Assembly: GCA_016838895.1 (NCBI GenBank)
Contig: JAEKNU010000030.1
Location: 1 to 46,975, forward strand
Reading direction: 5' to 3'
Origin: Chloroflexota bacterium
GTDB lineage: Bacteria; Chloroflexota; Anaerolineae; Anaerolineales; Anaerolineaceae
DNA length: 46,975 nt
A program made the position numbers and the translations under genes. Positions 35,025-42,987 of this stretch are shown here, one piece after another; position 1 is the first letter of the stretch; the number at the start of each line of letters is the position of its first letter. The notes below the pieces were generated by a model. The model made no database searches, had not been told where the DNA came from, and saw nothing but the letters and a program-made list of their open reading frames with translations.

Positions 35025-36275
35025 GTGAGTGAAAAAAACTTTTCTTATCAATGTTCAATTTGTGGCAATCATTATGGAACCACATCAGTCAAGTATACTT
35101 GTCCGCAAGATGGCGGAAATTTAAATGTAATACTGGACTATGACGCGATCAAAGAAGAATTTACCATTCAGGATATTCTTGCTCAACGCGACAGCTCATT
35201 ATGGCGTTATTTGCCATTACTGCCGGTGAACGATCCAGGTGGTGAGGGTACCCCGTTGCGTATGGCTGGTGGCACGCCGGTTTATCAACCGGGCGGTATT
35301 GCTGAAATGTTAGGATTGAAATATTTTTGGGTAAAGGACGAAGGACGAAATCCAACTGCATCTTTCAAAGATCGAGCCAGTGCCGTTGTTGTAGCCCGTG
35401 CCCGTGAGATTGGTGCCGAAGTTGTGGTTACCGCTTCTACTGGGAATGCCGGCGCAGCACTGGCAGGTATGTCTGCTGCGGTGGGCCAAAAATCAGTGAT
35501 CTTTGCACCGAAAACAGCACCACAGGCAAAAGTTGCCCAATTATTGGTCTTTGGTGCCCAGGTGATTCTGGTTGATGGCAGCTATGATGAAGCCTTTGAT
35601 CTGACGGTTCAGGCAGCGGATGAATTTGGCTGGTATTGTCGCAATACTGGTTATAATCCTTTTACTGTTGAGGGAAAGAAAACAGCAGCTTTTGAGATTT
35701 GGGAACAGGTGATTATGGATATTACCCCCAAGTGTCAGCCCCTTTCGATATTTGTTTCAGTAGGGGATGGAAACATTATTTCCGGATTGCATAAAGGATT
35801 TAAGGATCTGGTTGAACTGGGATGGTTGGAACATATGCCACGCCTTTATGGTGTACAGGCCTCAGGCTCTGCGGCAGTGGCTAATGCTTTCTTTGCAAAC
35901 ACAGAAGTAATTACTCCGGTTTCAGCTAATACAATTGCTGACAGTATATCCGTTGACCTACCACGGGATGGCGTTCGTGCGGTAAGGGCAGCAAACGAAA
36001 CACGCGGCAGTTATGTTGTTGTTGAGGATCAGGAAATTATCAAAGCGATAGCGGCATTAGGGAAAGTTGGTATTTTTGCTGAACCGGCTGGCGCTACTGC
36101 CTACGCAGGCATGTTAAAAGCTTTAGAGGAAAAATTAGTACAACCTGATCAACCAATCCTTGTATTGAATACAGGGAATGGATTAAAAGATGTAAAAGCT
36201 GCAATGCAAGCGGTTCAGGCGGCACCCATTATTGAACCCAGCTTTACAGCATTAAAGAAACATTTGAAAAAATAA
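35025..36275 (+). CDS. thrC: Threonine synthase-like PLP enzyme (fold type II)
   Basis: 416 residues from GTG 35025, with GAGGAG 7 bases upstream; a TTG 15 bases earlier overlaps that site. An N-terminal zinc-ribbon-like start (YQCSICGNHYG then YTCPQDGG) precedes the PLP domain, with Lys in NPTASFKDRAS, the glycine loop VTASTGNAGAA and FAEPAGATAYAGM near the end. Overall it matches archaeal/Chloroflexota-type threonine synthase, which forms threonine from phosphohomoserine. However, it lies 21 bases after a nucleoside-type permease, in the same transcript, so a role as an amino-acid lyase in the catabolic pathway cannot be excluded. Confidence 0.8.
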   Translation: MSEKNFSYQCSICGNHYGTTSVKYTCPQDGGNLNVILDYDAIKEEFTIQDILAQRDSSLWRYLPLLPVNDPGGEGTPLRMAGGTPVYQPGGIAEMLGLKYFWVKDEGRNPTASFKDRASAVVVARAREIGAEVVVTASTGNAGAALAGMSAAVGQKSVIFAPKTAPQAKVAQLLVFGAQVILVDGSYDEAFDLTVQAADEFGWYCRNTGYNPFTVEGKKTAAFEIWEQVIMDITPKCQPLSIFVSVGDGNIISGLHKGFKDLVELGWLEHMPRLYGVQASGSAAVANAFFANTEVITPVSANTIADSISVDLPRDGVRAVRAANETRGSYVVVEDQEIIKAIAALGKVGIFAEPAGATAYAGMLKALEEKLVQPDQPILVLNTGNGLKDVKAAMQAVQAAPIIEPSFTALKKHLKK

Positions 36276-36292
36276 TTTTCACAGGACGATAT

Positions 36293-37237
36293 ATGAACCC
36301 AAGATACAGTATCGTTGCACCAATTTTTAATGAAATTGACAACCTGGATGAATTAATTCGCCGTATTCGTGAGGTGATGGATTCGACAGGTGAAAAGTGG
36401 GAGATCGTGCTAGTGGATGATGGTTCCACTGACGGTTCCTCTGAGCGCATACGGGAAATAGCCAAAGAATTTGATTTTGTTTCACCCGTCATTCTCGCCA
36501 GAAACTTTGGGCATCAAATTGCGGTCACCGCTGGTTTGGATTATGCAAAAGGGGAGGCAGTGATTATCATTGATGCTGATTTACAGGATCCACCGGAAGT
36601 GATTCTGGATTTAATTGAAAAATGGAAAGAGGATTATCAGGTCGTATATGCTGTTCGCACAGAACGCGTAGGTGAATCCTGGTTTAAGAAAACAACAGCC
36701 TCCTTGTTTTACCGGATTATTTTCAAAATAACGGATGTTGATATTCCATTGGACACGGGCGATTTCCGTTTACTGGATCGCAGGATTGTCGATGTCATGG
36801 GAACCATGCGTGAGAGGCATCGATTTTTACGCGGCATGGCCTCCTGGGTTGGATTTCGCCAGATTGGAGTGCCTTATAAGCGGGCTGCCCGATATGCTGG
36901 TGAAACTAAATATCCACTGAAGAAAATGATACGCCTGGCATTGACAGCGATTACCAGTTTCTCATATTTCCCGTTGCAAATGGCTACATGGGTTGGTTTT
37001 ATTTGTGCTGGGGTAAGTATTTTAGCAATTCCGGTTGTAATTATTCTTAGAGCCGTATCCGAACAGGTATTTTTAGGGCAGGCATCAACATTGATTGCCG
37101 TGCTCTTTTTAGGGGGAGTACAGCTGATTTCATTGGGCGTTTTGGGCGAATACATAGGCAGAATTTATGATGAAGCCAAAGGCCGCCCATTATATATTAT
37201 TAATGAAGAAGATCTTCAAAAAAGGAAAGGATCGTAA
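36293..37237 (+). CDS. Family 2 glycosyltransferase, DPM1/GtrB-like with two C-terminal TM helices
   Basis: 314 residues. GT-A domain (1-215): YSIVAPIFNEIDNL, VDDGSTDGS, DADLQDPPE (the metal-binding DxD region) and TGDFRLLDRR. Two membrane helices (about 225-290) follow, with the family end GEYIGRIYDEAKGRPLYI. Such enzymes charge undecaprenyl phosphate with a sugar at the inner membrane face for later transfer by GT-C enzymes. The GT-C-like gene at 25739 could be a partner. It starts 17 bases after the threonine-synthase-like gene and ends 3 bases before the next, so it shares their transcript. Confidence 0.9.
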   Translation: MNPRYSIVAPIFNEIDNLDELIRRIREVMDSTGEKWEIVLVDDGSTDGSSERIREIAKEFDFVSPVILARNFGHQIAVTAGLDYAKGEAVIIIDADLQDPPEVILDLIEKWKEDYQVVYAVRTERVGESWFKKTTASLFYRIIFKITDVDIPLDTGDFRLLDRRIVDVMGTMRERHRFLRGMASWVGFRQIGVPYKRAARYAGETKYPLKKMIRLALTAITSFSYFPLQMATWVGFICAGVSILAIPVVIILRAVSEQVFLGQASTLIAVLFLGGVQLISLGVLGEYIGRIYDEAKGRPLYIINEEDLQKRKGS

Positions 37238-37240
37238 ACC

Positions 37241-38707
37241 ATGGCAAAAATAGATTTAACTGTATACGAGGATCGTTTAAAAAGCGCAGTAAAGCGAGCA
37301 AAAGAACGAAATATTATTATTCCTACATTTGCCCAGCAAAAGAATCCTGATTTAATTCCAGATAAAATTAAAAACGAATTAGCTTCAATTGGATTATGGG
37401 ATATTACTGCCAGAAACTTATTCCGCATTACCTGGAAAAATGAACCCGTGGCAAAAGGCGGCAAGTATGGCGACGTCAACTATATGGTTTTACCCAAGAG
37501 CCTTACAGGTGTTGATGCAAAAATTGTTGTTTTGGTTGGTAAATGGTTCCCAACAGGTGCACACAAAGTAGGGGCAGCTTATGGCTGTTTGGTCCCTCGT
37601 TTGGTAACAGGACAATTTGATCCTGAAACACAAAAAGCGGTTTGGCCGTCCACTGGAAATTATTGCCGTGGCGGTGCTTTTGATTCCAATTTACTGGCAT
37701 GCGAATCAGTTGCAATTTTACCTGAAGGTATGAGCAAGGAACGATTTACTTGGCTGGCAAAAGTGGCTGGTGAAGTTATTGCAACCCCTGGCACTGAATC
37801 CAATGTAAAGGAAATCTTTGACAAATGCTGGGAGTTACGTGGCACAGGTGAGGATTTGATGATTTTCAATCAGTTTGAGGAATTTGGAAATTATCTGTGG
37901 CATTATGAAGTGACTGGACATGCTTTAGCAGAAGCATTGGAAAAAGTGATGGGTCCGCGGGATAATTATTTCGGGGCAGCATTTACGACCGGTTCTGCTG
38001 GTACGATTGGCTGCGGTGATTATTTGAAGCAATTATTCCCCACCAGCAAAATTGCCGCCAGTGAAGCCCTACAATGCCCGACCCTGTTGGAAAATGGCTT
38101 TGGCGCTCATCGTATTGAAGGTATTGGTGACAAACACGTTCCCTGGATTCATAATGTTAAGAATACGGATATGGTAATGGCCATCGATGATAATGCAGTT
38201 GTCAATATCGCCCGGTTGTTCAATGAACAAGCTGGACATGAATATTTGGCAAAGCAAGGTGTGCCGCAAGAAATGATTGGCAACCTTGAATTGTTTGGAT
38301 TCTCTGGTATTGCCAATATGCTTTCCGCCATTAAAATGGCGAAATACTATGAATTAGGTGAGAATGACGTTTTACTAACGGTTCTTACTGATTCCATGGA
38401 ACTCTATGAAAGCCGAAAACATGAAATGCGTGAAGAATTTGGCGAATACACTGCTTTGAATGCTGCCGCAGATGAAGCCCGTTACTTAAAGGGTACTACC
38501 ACGGATTATTTACAGGAATTAACCTATGCGGATCGTCGTCGGGTGCATAATTTGAAATACTACACCTGGGTTGAACAGCAAGGGAAAACCTACGAAGAAA
38601 TTCAGGATCAATGGTATGATGACGATTATTGGACCGGATTCCAGAGCCAGGCAGATGAAATAGATGCATTAATCGATGAGTTTAATGCGCGTGTTGGTTT
38701 ATTGTAG
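37241..38707 (+). CDS. Uncharacterised fold-type-II PLP enzyme (cysteine synthase/tryptophan synthase beta-like)
   Basis: 488 residues. The block VGKWFPTGAHKVGAAYG near residue 100 holds the probable PLP lysine (Lys109). STGNYCRGGAFDSNLLA near residue 138 is the substrate/PLP Asn loop, and TTGSAGTIGCGDYLK near residue 248 the phosphate-binding glycine loop. A C-terminal extension of about 100 residues (YADRRRVHNLKYYTWVEQQG) goes beyond ordinary cysteine synthases. Many database entries of this kind are called only PLP-dependent beta subunit. It is not YgeX (diaminopropionate ammonia-lyase) by motif, but lies where such a lyase would be expected, before the hydantoinase gene. An amino-acid lyase releasing ammonia is my best guess. 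Confidence 0.8.
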   Translation: MAKIDLTVYEDRLKSAVKRAKERNIIIPTFAQQKNPDLIPDKIKNELASIGLWDITARNLFRITWKNEPVAKGGKYGDVNYMVLPKSLTGVDAKIVVLVGKWFPTGAHKVGAAYGCLVPRLVTGQFDPETQKAVWPSTGNYCRGGAFDSNLLACESVAILPEGMSKERFTWLAKVAGEVIATPGTESNVKEIFDKCWELRGTGEDLMIFNQFEEFGNYLWHYEVTGHALAEALEKVMGPRDNYFGAAFTTGSAGTIGCGDYLKQLFPTSKIAASEALQCPTLLENGFGAHRIEGIGDKHVPWIHNVKNTDMVMAIDDNAVVNIARLFNEQAGHEYLAKQGVPQEMIGNLELFGFSGIANMLSAIKMAKYYELGENDVLLTVLTDSMELYESRKHEMREEFGEYTALNAAADEARYLKGTTTDYLQELTYADRRRVHNLKYYTWVEQQGKTYEEIQDQWYDDDYWTGFQSQADEIDALIDEFNARVGLL

Positions 38708-38728
38708 AAATTAGATATTGCAACACCG

Positions 38729-38765
38729 ACCGCCTCGATGATGATTCATCTGAGGCGGTTTTTCT
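38729..38765 (+). terminator. Rho-independent terminator after the PLP enzyme gene
   Basis: ACCGCCTC (38729-38736) pairs with GAGGCGGT (38752-38759), with inner pairing of GATGA and TCATC, followed by TTTTTCTTT. It ends the importer operon. Confidence 0.9.
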
Positions 38766-38823
38766 TTCCAGCTTTTTGTGGAATAATTAGGGTAGTCTTG
38801 GTCATAAGGGAGAAGGGTAAAAG

Positions 38824-39387
38824 ATGGAAATGCAAACCTATCCTGAACGAACGTCTATCATATTGGTGGCGATTATTCCAAATAAAAAGGATTTGGAAAT
38901 TGCACGGGTATTGGGCTGGTATCGTATTCCAATTCGTTCAGCGCCAAAGATTATTCAGGTGGATTATCTGTGTTTTTACCAACCAGCTTCTTTTGGCGCA
39001 GCATCAAAATGGAAGGTAGAGACTTTCGCAAGAATGCGAGGTTCGGAATTGGTTCAACGGAAAGATTTATTCAAAAATGAACAAGATCATCCACGAGCGA
39101 AGGATGAATATTATAAAATTCAATTAGGTCAGTTAATGCAGTTGCCTATGGCAATTGATGCAGGGAATTGGCGTAGATTCACTTTTTTATACACAACAGG
39201 TGAGAAAATTCAACGGGCCGGAGAATTGAAGGACCTGGTTGTACGAGATGAGGAAAGGAATATCCTTTGGCGAACACTACGCGAGCGAGCAAAATCGCAA
39301 AATCAATATCATGTGGAAATACCAGATGATTTCAATTTGGATCCGGCATTTCTTCGTTTATTTACCGGTAGTAGCACGGTACAATAA
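38824..39387 (+). CDS. Hypothetical protein, possibly PUA/EVE-like
   Basis: 187 residues, soluble, no signal. GAAGGG lies 6 bases before ATG. The segment LEIARVLGWYRIPIRSAPKIIQVDYLCFYQP followed by KVETFARMRGSELV and, later, FTFLYTTGEKI has the alternating short strands and aromatic residues of small PUA/EVE or ASCH folds, which bind modified bases or RNA. This is a weak impression, not a family assignment. It lies between a terminator and the hydantoinase gene, 32 bases before the latter, and may be co-transcribed with it. Confidence 0.6.
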   Translation: MEMQTYPERTSIILVAIIPNKKDLEIARVLGWYRIPIRSAPKIIQVDYLCFYQPASFGAASKWKVETFARMRGSELVQRKDLFKNEQDHPRAKDEYYKIQLGQLMQLPMAIDAGNWRRFTFLYTTGEKIQRAGELKDLVVRDEERNILWRTLRERAKSQNQYHVEIPDDFNLDPAFLRLFTGSSTVQ

Positions 39388-39419
39388 GTTTGTTGATCTC
39401 TTCATAAATGGAGGCGAAC

Positions 39420-40838
39420 ATGAAGCAATTAATTAAATACGGTACTGTTGTAACAGCATCCGATACAGTTCAAGTTGATATTCTACTTGATGGTGAAAAA
39501 ATTGCATTATTAGGTGAAAATATAGTACCAACAGGTGATATGCAGGTCGTTGATGCTAAAGGAAAATATGTCTTACCTGGTGGTGTGGATGTACATACTC
39601 ATTTTGATTTACCCATGTTTGGCACTGTATCCTCAGACAATCATTACACAGGACATAAAGCGGCAGCTTTTGGCGGAACAACAACGGTCATTGATTTTGT
39701 GCCTATGGACGATCTTTCCTTAAAGAAAATGATTGATCAGTGGCATACCAAGGCAGAAAAAGCAGCCATTGATTATGGTTTCCATATGAACATTACCAAA
39801 TTTGGTGCTGATGTTTTAAAACAAATACCTGGCTTACTTGATGAAGGTATAAGCAGTGTGAAAGTGTTTACTGCCTACAACAATAATATGCGTCTGATGG
39901 ATGATCAGATATTTGAAGTCATGCGAGTGGCTGCCAAACACCAGATGCTGACGATGGCACATGTTGAAAATGGCGATGTGATTGATTTATTGGTAAACGA
40001 AGCCCTTGCTGAAGGGCATACTGCGCCAATTTACCATGCAGAAACCAGGCCGTCCTGGGGGGCTGTGGAGGCTTCTTTGCGTGCAGTGGCGCTCTCCGCA
40101 ATGGCAGAAGCTCCCTTGTACCTGGTGCACATGAATGCTGGCGGAGAAGTGGATCAGTTGGCCTACGCTAAAGATCACGGATTAGCGGTTTACGGTGAAA
40201 CCTGTCCGCAATATTTATTCTTCTCAACAGATGATTTGCGAAAACCTGATGGCGCAAAATGGGTTTGTTCACCTCCAATGCGTACGAAAAATGATGCTGA
40301 CCGTTTATGGGATGGCATATCAGATGGAACCATCGATGTAATGGGCACAGATCATTGTGCATTCTATTTTGATGGCAGGCAATCCATTAATTATGAAGGT
40401 GTTCCAATTGCTATTCCAGGAAAAGAACTAGGAATTGATGATTTTACAAAGATCCCTAATGGTTTACCTGGTGTCGGGGATCGAATGCCGGTGCTGTGGA
40501 CAAAAGCGGTTAACACTGGCATACTCTCTTTTAATCAATTCGTGGCAATCAATTGCACAAATCCAGCTAAATTATTTGGTCTCTATCCTAAGAAAGGTTG
40601 TATATTACCAGGTGCAGATGCTGATATTGTGATATGGGATCCTGATAAGCAGGTAAAATATGGAGTTGAAGTCGCACAGCATCGTACGGACTATAATTTG
40701 TATCAGGATTGGTTGTTAACTGGCTTCCCTGAAACTGTGTTTTTGCGAGGAAGGAAAATTGTAGATGATGGAAATTGGCTGGGAGAACGAGGATATGGTG
40801 AATTTCAGTATAGAAAAACATTCTCAAAACAGATGTAA
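39420..40838 (+). CDS. hyuA: Dihydropyrimidinase / hydantoinase family enzyme (HyuA-like)
   Basis: 472 residues from ATG 39420, chosen because GGAGG lies 5 bases upstream. Amidohydrolase motifs: VDVHTHFDLP (metal His pair), SSVKVFTAYNN with the carboxylated Lys, MAHVENGD, YLVHMNAGGEV, and VMGTDHCAF with the catalytic Asp. It opens cyclic ureides: dihydropyrimidines, hydantoins or the like to N-carbamoyl amino acids. Such products are just the substrates a carbamoyltransferase running backwards would need, which ties it to the YgeW-type enzyme. Escherichia coli hyuA sits in the same purine cluster as ygeW, yqeA and ssnA. Its stop codon directly abuts the next start. Confidence 0.92.
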   Translation: MKQLIKYGTVVTASDTVQVDILLDGEKIALLGENIVPTGDMQVVDAKGKYVLPGGVDVHTHFDLPMFGTVSSDNHYTGHKAAAFGGTTTVIDFVPMDDLSLKKMIDQWHTKAEKAAIDYGFHMNITKFGADVLKQIPGLLDEGISSVKVFTAYNNNMRLMDDQIFEVMRVAAKHQMLTMAHVENGDVIDLLVNEALAEGHTAPIYHAETRPSWGAVEASLRAVALSAMAEAPLYLVHMNAGGEVDQLAYAKDHGLAVYGETCPQYLFFSTDDLRKPDGAKWVCSPPMRTKNDADRLWDGISDGTIDVMGTDHCAFYFDGRQSINYEGVPIAIPGKELGIDDFTKIPNGLPGVGDRMPVLWTKAVNTGILSFNQFVAINCTNPAKLFGLYPKKGCILPGADADIVIWDPDKQVKYGVEVAQHRTDYNLYQDWLLTGFPETVFLRGRKIVDDGNWLGERGYGEFQYRKTFSKQM

Positions 40839-42401
40839 ATGCTGCTATTAATCGTACCAGTCTTTCTTATCTTATCCGGTTGGACTATTTACGGTTTACA
40901 TAAATTAAATCGGAAAAGCGGCATGATCTGGTTGGTTGCCGTGATCATTGGCGTCATCAGTCTGATCGGTTGGGGGGGGATTAGTGCATTCCGAGATACA
41001 CAATGGATGTTTGATTTTTCTGGAGGTGCTTTTGGACTTCCGGATCAGCTTTCATTTCAGATGAATTCCTTTGCCCGTGGAGCAGGTGTTTTTAGTCTGG
41101 CGTATTTGATGTTTGTGATCAATGCCTGGATGGTAAAACTGGAAGAAACACATTTATTCGTACGCATTAAGAACTTTTTTGTTACCCTGGCATTTGCGTT
41201 GATTCTGTATTGTGCAGAGAATCTTTTTACCTGGCTTGTAATTCTGATCATTATGGATATGGTCGAATTATTAAATCTATTTGCACAAATCAGAAATGTA
41301 GAACAAGTAAAGAAATCTTATGCTTCTATACTGGTTCGATTTGCAGGATCACTAATATTTATGGTTGGCTGGTTGCTGTCGATTAACCTGACTGCAGCGA
41401 CGGTCATTAGTAGAGAAGTATTAGTTTTCGCAATGCTTTTACGTTTGTTTGCAGGAATGCTGCGGATTCACCCAGGTGCCAATTTAATCGAACGTTCGTT
41501 GGGTGATTTTGAGGAAGTGCCCATTTTCCTTGCTATACATTTTGTATTTTTCATGCGTTTCCCAATTGGCACGCCATTTCCGATATGGATTAAGAATTTA
41601 GTCCTGATTGGCAGCATACTTATGATATATCATTTAATACAGTGGCTAATTGTACGATCTCGGGTCGTATCTATGAAACATTACCTGTACTTTATGATCT
41701 TCTTTATTTTACTTTACAGCCACTATGCTACAGCAGCGGGAAACCTCATTCTCCTGTTTATATTTTTGCTAAGTATGGCAATGCTCTATTTACGCCCAAT
41801 TAAACATAAATATGATATTTGGTTTACCTTGCCTTTATATGCGCTACTGTTAAGTTTGCCATATTTACCAACTGCTGCTGTATGGAATTTGCAATCGGTC
41901 CAATTTAATTCACTGTTCATTCCATTTGCAGGTTTTTTAGTTGGCTTCCTTTCCAGATTTGATCAGCAAAAGCCAATGCGCAGTACGTATGAGCGCTGGA
42001 TGCTGGTAGTCTATCCAGCCGGATATTTACCGATTTTGGCTGGTATTGTATATCTTGTGTTTATGAAAGATATTCCCGTCCAGGCCGGTAATATTCTTTT
42101 TAGCCTGATTATCGTTGTGATCAGTATTTTGCTTGTCCTGTACAGCATCCTTCGTAAACGGGAAATTATTAAACCAAATAAATCTTTTCAATGGGTGTCG
42201 CCATTATTTGATGCAATCTGGAAACGTGTGTCAGTGATATTTAATAGCAGGTGGATCGTCTGGTTGTTGGATTTGTTTTGGCGAATAACACAACGCATTA
42301 TCTCGTTCTTTAACGATATTCTTGAGGGAGATGGTGGTTTGTTGTGGGCAATCGTATTGTTGATTTTGTTCCTATCGGTTGTGAGGTCCTTACAGGGATA
42401 A
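40839..42401 (+). CDS. Divergent NuoL/NuoM-like antiporter-type membrane protein
   Basis: 520 residues with about 14 TM helices. Layout and position before two related genes suggest a highly divergent proton-translocating subunit of the complex I / Mrp / hydrogenase-4 class. The C-terminal lateral-helix-like segment (VSPLFDAIWKRVSVIFNSRW) followed by a last TM helix fits NuoL-type proteins. The central signature PxHxWLPDAHxxAPTPVSA is not visible; the nearest region reads LRIHPGANLIERSLGDFEEV. The start codon follows the hydantoinase stop without a gap. Function as a true pump is doubtful. Confidence 0.6.
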   Translation: MLLLIVPVFLILSGWTIYGLHKLNRKSGMIWLVAVIIGVISLIGWGGISAFRDTQWMFDFSGGAFGLPDQLSFQMNSFARGAGVFSLAYLMFVINAWMVKLEETHLFVRIKNFFVTLAFALILYCAENLFTWLVILIIMDMVELLNLFAQIRNVEQVKKSYASILVRFAGSLIFMVGWLLSINLTAATVISREVLVFAMLLRLFAGMLRIHPGANLIERSLGDFEEVPIFLAIHFVFFMRFPIGTPFPIWIKNLVLIGSILMIYHLIQWLIVRSRVVSMKHYLYFMIFFILLYSHYATAAGNLILLFIFLLSMAMLYLRPIKHKYDIWFTLPLYALLLSLPYLPTAAVWNLQSVQFNSLFIPFAGFLVGFLSRFDQQKPMRSTYERWMLVVYPAGYLPILAGIVYLVFMKDIPVQAGNILFSLIIVVISILLVLYSILRKREIIKPNKSFQWVSPLFDAIWKRVSVIFNSRWIVWLLDLFWRITQRIISFFNDILEGDGGLLWAIVLLILFLSVVRSLQG

Positions 42402-42405
42402 ACCT

Positions 42406-42987
42406 ATGGAAATATTGAACTTGGTTGCCGTAGTTGGCATTGTGATAACTTCATTGGCTTTGTTAGTATTAGAGAACTATCGTTTCTCATTGGCTGCTAT
42501 GGTGCTGCAATATTTGTTTGTTTTCTTTCTGGTGAGCTCCATATGGCCAGTTGGATTAGCAGTCGTTAAACTGATTGTGGGCTGGATTGTGTGTTCATTA
42601 ATTGGCTCTGCCTATTTGCAGAATCGCAATTTAGCCATAGATGAATCCAATACGGCGAAAATGTTTTTTTCATCATTAAGTGCTGTTGTCGTTTGGCTAA
42701 TCGTTTTTACAATATCTGGATCTGCGCTAGCTGTTTTACCAATTACGCGACCATTAATGATAGCCGCCGGGATTCTTCTTGGGATGGGTTTATTGCAGTT
42801 GGGGAGTACAACAAATCTGCTCAGAATATTTCTTGGATTATTAACCGTTTTAAGCGGATTTGAGATTATTTATGCTGGATTGGAAGAGTCTGTATTGGTA
42901 ACTGGTTTATTAGCGATTGTAAATATACTTTTTGGATTCATGGGGTGGTACATGATTCAGCATAATAGTCACCTGGAGTCCGCATGA
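42406..42987 (+). CDS. HyfE/NuoK-like membrane protein
   Basis: 193 residues with about six TM helices. The block LRIFLGLLTVLSGFEIIYAGLEESVLVTGLLAIVN near residue 140 resembles NuoK/HyfE, where RxLxGLELLxxxxNL carries a membrane Glu. Two Glu residues are present in SGFEIIYAGLEES. It starts 4 bases after the previous stop and overlaps the next gene by ATGA, so the three membrane proteins should be made in fixed ratio. Confidence 0.6.
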   Translation: MEILNLVAVVGIVITSLALLVLENYRFSLAAMVLQYLFVFFLVSSIWPVGLAVVKLIVGWIVCSLIGSAYLQNRNLAIDESNTAKMFFSSLSAVVVWLIVFTISGSALAVLPITRPLMIAAGILLGMGLLQLGSTTNLLRIFLGLLTVLSGFEIIYAGLEESVLVTGLLAIVNILFGFMGWYMIQHNSHLESA

